Assembly: GCA_965230665.1 (NCBI GenBank)
Contig: CBDDLM010000004.1
Coordinates: 1,488,001-1,552,000, forward strand
Direction of reading: 5' to 3'
Source: JAGNRR01 sp965230665
GTDB taxonomy: Bacteria > Bacteroidota > Bacteroidia > Chitinophagales > Chitinophagaceae
DNA length: 64,000 bases
Positions 61,601 to 64,000 of the stretch are shown one piece after another (position 1 is the first letter of the stretch; every line of letters begins with the position of its first letter). Below the pieces are notes generated by a model, which was not told the origin of the DNA, did not search any database, and was given only the letters and a program-made list of their open reading frames with translations. Position numbers and translations under genes: made by a program.

Positions 61601-64000
61601 CCTGCACTCGTTACTGCTGGGGTCAATGCTACTTGCGCACCACCTGTATGGAAGAATTCCTCAAACAAAAGGTTCGCCGAAGCTGTTCCTGTACCACAAT
61701 TGAGTGCCGATAAGGGAGTCGTATAGTTAAACGGACCTGCCCATGCTGAACTATCGCCAGGAGTACATACGGCTCTTACATAAAATTGGTAATCGGTAAG
61801 GTCAGTAAGACCAGTCGCTGCAAACAAGGTTGGCGCTGCGCCAGCCTGATAGGTGGTATCACCTGCTACTGGTCCAGTGGCTAATTGATTAATAATCTGC
61901 CAGCCCATTGGTGGAGAAGCGGCCATATCAACCCATGTTAAATCTGCTGTAGGACCAGTAAGATTAATTGCATTTAATGTATCTGGAGCTATACAGGTTG
62001 GTGGGGTTGTATAGTTATAAGGGCCCGCCCAAGCTGAACTATCACCAGCAGTACATACAGCTCTCACAAAGAACTGGTAGTTACTATTTGGTGTTAAACT
62101 AGCCATAGATATAGACGTTGGTGTTGCCCCAGCCTGATAGGTGGTATCACCAGCTACGGGACCTGAAGTCAATTGATTAATAATTTCCCAGCCCATTGGT
62201 GGTACAGGGGTCATATCAACCCAACTTAAGTCAGCCGAAGTTGCCATAATGTTAGTCGCATTCAATGTATCAGGTGCCACACAAGTAGGGGGTGTCGTAT
62301 AAAAATAAGGACCTGTCCAGAATGAGCTATCACCTGCTGTACATACAGCTCGTACATAAAATGCATAATTGCTATTCGGTATTAAACTGGTCATTGAAAT
62401 AGAGGTTGGTGTTGCCCCAGCCTGATAGGTGGTATCACCAGCTACAGGACCTGAAGTTAATTGATTAATAATTTCCCAACCCATCGGTGGTGCTGCAGCC
62501 ATATCAACCCAGCTTAAATCAGCTGAAGTTGCTGTAATATTCTGTGCATCCAAGGTATCCGGAGCTATACAGGTAGGCGGTGTTGCATAAGCGAAAGGAC
62601 CTGCCCATACTGAGGTATCGCCAGGACCACATACCGCGCGTACGTAGAATTCATAATTGCTTAACGGCATCAAAGTCGATATCGTAATAGACATCGGCAT
62701 GGCACCAGCTTGATAGGTGGTGTCACCCGCTACAGGACCTGAAGTCAATTGATTGATAATTTCCCAACCTTGTACTGCTACACCTGCTGTATCAACCCAA
62801 CTTAAGTCTGCTGAAGTCGCCATAATATTAGAAGCGTTCAGAGTATCTGGAGCAAAACAAGATGCCGGCGTTGCATAAGCATACGGACCTGCCCATGCCG
62901 ATGTATCGCCAGGACCACATACTGCACGTACATAGAACTCATAATTGCTTAATGGGATCAAAGAACTTAACGATATAGAACTTGGTGTAGCACCTGCTTG
63001 ATAGGTGGTATCACCCGCTACAGGACCTGAAGTCAATTGATTGATAATTTCCCAACCTTGTATCGCTACACCTGCTGTATCAACCCAACTTAAATCTACA
63101 GAATTCGCCGTAATATTGGTTGCATTTAAGGTATCTGGTACAAAGCAGGTAGTTGCTTCTTCAATACAAAATTCATCAAAAGCAAAGTCATTTTCATAGA
63201 CAAAGGTTGGTGGATTTGTGCTAACAGCACCTATTATTCTAAATTGTACCGTATCACCAGCAACACTTGGTATTGGAATGACATGATTTGTCCATACATT
63301 CCCTTGGTTACCAATTACGGTTAATACATTAGACCAAGTTCCAGAGCCAACTGTTGTCACGTCTACTATTACGCCACCATCAGGATTCATACCTGCTCCA
63401 TACATATGTAACCAAAAGTTTAACTGCGGGGTAGTAAGAGCAGTTAGGTCAATTTCTGGACTATAGAAAATGGCTGTATCACCAGGTGTTATCGGACTAG
63501 AGGTTTCAGTATACATATACCAAGTTGTTCCATTAGCTCCTGAGGAAGGCCCCGTTGCTGAAGACGTTGTACCGTTAGCATCACGTGTCCAGTTAAAATC
63601 ATCAGTAACAGTTTCCTGCGACCAACAATTATTACCCGTTTCAAAATTCTCACAATAAGGTGCCGCTATAGGAATACAAGGTGTTGTATAATTAAATGGG
63701 CCCGCCCAAGCAGAACTATCGCCAGCAGCACAGACAGCCCGTACATAAAACTGATAATTTGTATTATTTGGAGTAAGACCAGTTACTGTTATTGATGTAG
63801 GTGTGGCACCCACTTGATAAGTTGTGTCACCCGCAACAGGACCTGTGGTTAACTGATTGATAATTTGCCAACCCATAGGCGGAGACGCTGCCATATCAAC
63901 CCAGCTTAAATCAGCCGTTAAACCAGTTAGATTCGTTGCGTTTAAGGTATCTGGAGGGAGACAAGTTGGTAAGGTCGTAAATGGAAATGGACCCACCCAT
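58684..64000 (-). CDS. Large FnIII/MAM-like repeat surface protein with T9SS sorting domain (5' end outside window)
   Basis: The C-terminal 1770 or more residues of a giant secreted protein. The minus-strand frame stays open to base 64000, where codons WVGPFPFTT continue an earlier repeat, so the start is outside. From the N-side it has one fibronectin-III unit, then a MAM-like domain (YCENFETGNNCW to FAFDEFC). Five tandem FnIII units of 96 residues come next, followed by a second MAM-like domain (VDLSSYIGQTINLNF). Ig-like segments (TTYYRVVGTCGAN) and an FnIII-like region precede a T9SS type A signal (SIVSIYPNPATDKLN). It is likely an adhesin or secreted glycan-interacting protein. Confidence 0.85.
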   Translation of the reverse strand, partial: WVGPFPFTTLPTCLPPDTLNATNLTGLTADLSWVDMAASPPMGWQIINQLTTGPVAGDTTYQVGATPTSITVTGLTPNNTNYQFYVRAVCAAGDSSAWAGPFNYTTPCIPIAAPYCENFETGNNCWSQETVTDDFNWTRDANGTTSSATGPSSGANGTTWYMYTETSSPITPGDTAIFYSPEIDLTALTTPQLNFWLHMYGAGMNPDGGVIVDVTTVGSGTWSNVLTVIGNQGNVWTNHVIPIPSVAGDTVQFRIIGAVSTNPPTFVYENDFAFDEFCIEEATTCFVPDTLNATNITANSVDLSWVDTAGVAIQGWEIINQLTSGPVAGDTTYQAGATPSSISLSSLIPLSNYEFYVRAVCGPGDTSAWAGPYAYATPASCFAPDTLNASNIMATSADLSWVDTAGVAVQGWEIINQLTSGPVAGDTTYQAGAMPMSITISTLMPLSNYEFYVRAVCGPGDTSVWAGPFAYATPPTCIAPDTLDAQNITATSADLSWVDMAAAPPMGWEIINQLTSGPVAGDTTYQAGATPTSISMTSLIPNSNYAFYVRAVCTAGDSSFWTGPYFYTTPPTCVAPDTLNATNIMATSADLSWVDMTPVPPMGWEIINQLTSGPVAGDTTYQAGATPTSISMASLTPNSNYQFFVRAVCTAGDSSAWAGPYNYTTPPTCIAPDTLNAINLTGPTADLTWVDMAASPPMGWQIINQLATGPVAGDTTYQAGAAPTLFAATGLTDLTDYQFYVRAVCTPGDSSAWAGPFNYTTPLSALNCGTGTASANLLFEEFFHTGGAQVALTPAVTSAGWSQFRTATRWWRMESNGTNSGGGASAGANGSSGYVYFEASGGSNANVDTLYSPPIDLSVVTGGAARLTFYYHMFGGSIGTLNVLVDDGTTKTSVFTLSGGQQTSQASPWTQVSVDLSSYIGQTINLNFTASALGCCPGDLGIDEVTVEGCVPQVIDMRADSVVAPVLTAGCFTNSESVAVNISNNALTPIDFSVDTCIVAVDVAGPIPTTIMDTLSSGTLAAGASQTVNMTMPIDLSTAGVYNLTAYTVTMGDVDLSNDTMSTPAAYTAGLAALAINASEDTLCLSGNSFLTATGGNGATLQWEESSTATGPWSPVGTGTDTFTTPTISTTTYYRVVGTCGANTDSTVQEIFVNNPTVGSTTNDTICGPNSATLIATGSTPTTVINWYDMMSGGSLLSIGDTLFTPVISATDTFYAEPSTGGVGGLTHTPSLAGGNGQSFVMFPLQASIGLEVDSFQANIDAGTWDVSIYYMPMNYQTVAGSVTNLAPWTFVGSSTGVVSTAQNVPTNIGIPVNISIPAGQTYSFIITITNGTSQNYTNGTTLGAVWSSNADMAVLEGHGGAWPLGGLNFNPRNMNGIIHYTTGCGAASRTPVYAVVNPSSGDLALTTSSNATSTPGLDSLDDLHGDGQNLSYYNPTCELIATIDDAAGGNVLGMVTSKVNVDATVNVVNGQPYVRRWYEITPASNGPADVTLYFTQADFDDYNAHPNVIASVWDSLPSGPTASTALVRITKLDGGGIGVGTTSIITPNSVTWDATNARWVVNFPVTGFSQFFLHAGQNPLNPLPVSLTKFTVTKEGSVSFAAWVTESEQNNSHFNLQRSLDGNAFTTLGRVNTKAMNGTSTTELNYNFTDRAPQVGHNYYRLEQVDRDGNLSYSEIIDVVWGANGSIVSIYPNPATDKLNVDVSTDKVSQLEVRLLDMSGRVVKSVMRQTDKGMNNVTLDLDNIASGVYGVQILENNALIHTSKVNKRSK
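61708..63147 (-). repeat. Five tandem 288-nt FnIII-encoding repeats
   Basis: Units run 63147..62860, 62859..62572, 62571..62284, 62283..61996 and 61995..61708, each exactly 288 nt (96 codons). Each starts at a Cys codon before PDTLN/D. Blocks such as CCTGATAGGTGGTATCACC (plus strand) are identical in several units. A sixth unit of 285 nt lies at 63679..63963, beyond the MAM-like domain. Confidence 0.9.

Noticed and set aside
61708..63147. Repeats considered as a CRISPR array
   Set aside because: Units are 288 nt, coding, and in frame with no spacer structure; they are FnIII domains.

Overview
The window is about 64 kb of AT-rich bacterial chromosome, almost wall-to-wall genes, from a member of the Bacteroidota and most likely the Flavobacteriia. 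Three lines of evidence support this. Three large secreted proteins end in, or look built for, type IX secretion C-terminal sorting domains. A geranylgeranylglyceryl-phosphate synthase homologue is present. Starts lack Shine-Dalgarno sequences but are preceded by the Bacteroidota -7 promoter element TAnnTTTG. No tRNA, rRNA, CRISPR array or insertion sequence was seen, and no gene-free stretch exceeds about 230 bases.

Region 1 (1..24563) is a surface-polysaccharide locus, mostly on the minus strand and interrupted by plus-strand blocks. It holds at least five glycosyltransferases plus one truncated at the left edge, a Wzx flippase, a candidate Wzy-like membrane protein and a parallel beta-helix lipoprotein. 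It also encodes nucleotide-sugar enzymes: a UDP-glucuronate-type epimerase, WbpI-, WbpB- and WbpD-like enzymes of the 2,3-diacetamido-uronate route, a DegT aminotransferase, a PglD-like acyltransferase, an extended SDR, RmlA and RmlB, a sugar formyltransferase and a polysaccharide deacetylase. Two AsnB-type amidotransferases suggest that uronic acids are converted to uronamides. Together these point to an O-antigen or capsule repeat rich in amino, formamido and amide groups. WbpA, RmlC and RmlD are absent here.

Region 2 (24564..31760) carries ATP synthase genes in an unusual arrangement. atpB-E-F-H lie on the plus strand with a terminator-like hairpin between atpE and atpF. Three unrelated minus-strand genes follow, and then atpA on the minus strand with its own promoter and terminator and no atpG after it.

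Region 3 (31761..48614) mixes envelope and housekeeping genes: secreted and outer-membrane proteins, an AraC regulator, a TonB-receptor-like protein, a thioredoxin-fold protein, MutS, small zinc and YegP proteins, a YkgJ protein, DnaX, a UbiA-type prenyltransferase, a Crp-like regulator divergent from RuvX, and peptide deformylase.

Region 4 (48615..64000) holds a secreted PNGase F/LamG protein whose start codon lies in a long inverted repeat. It also holds a second WbpB-like dehydrogenase next to a polytopic membrane protein, paaBCD without paaA, a secreted T9SS protein, the GGGP synthase homologue, and the C-terminal 1770 or more residues of a fibronectin-III repeat adhesin that runs off the right edge.
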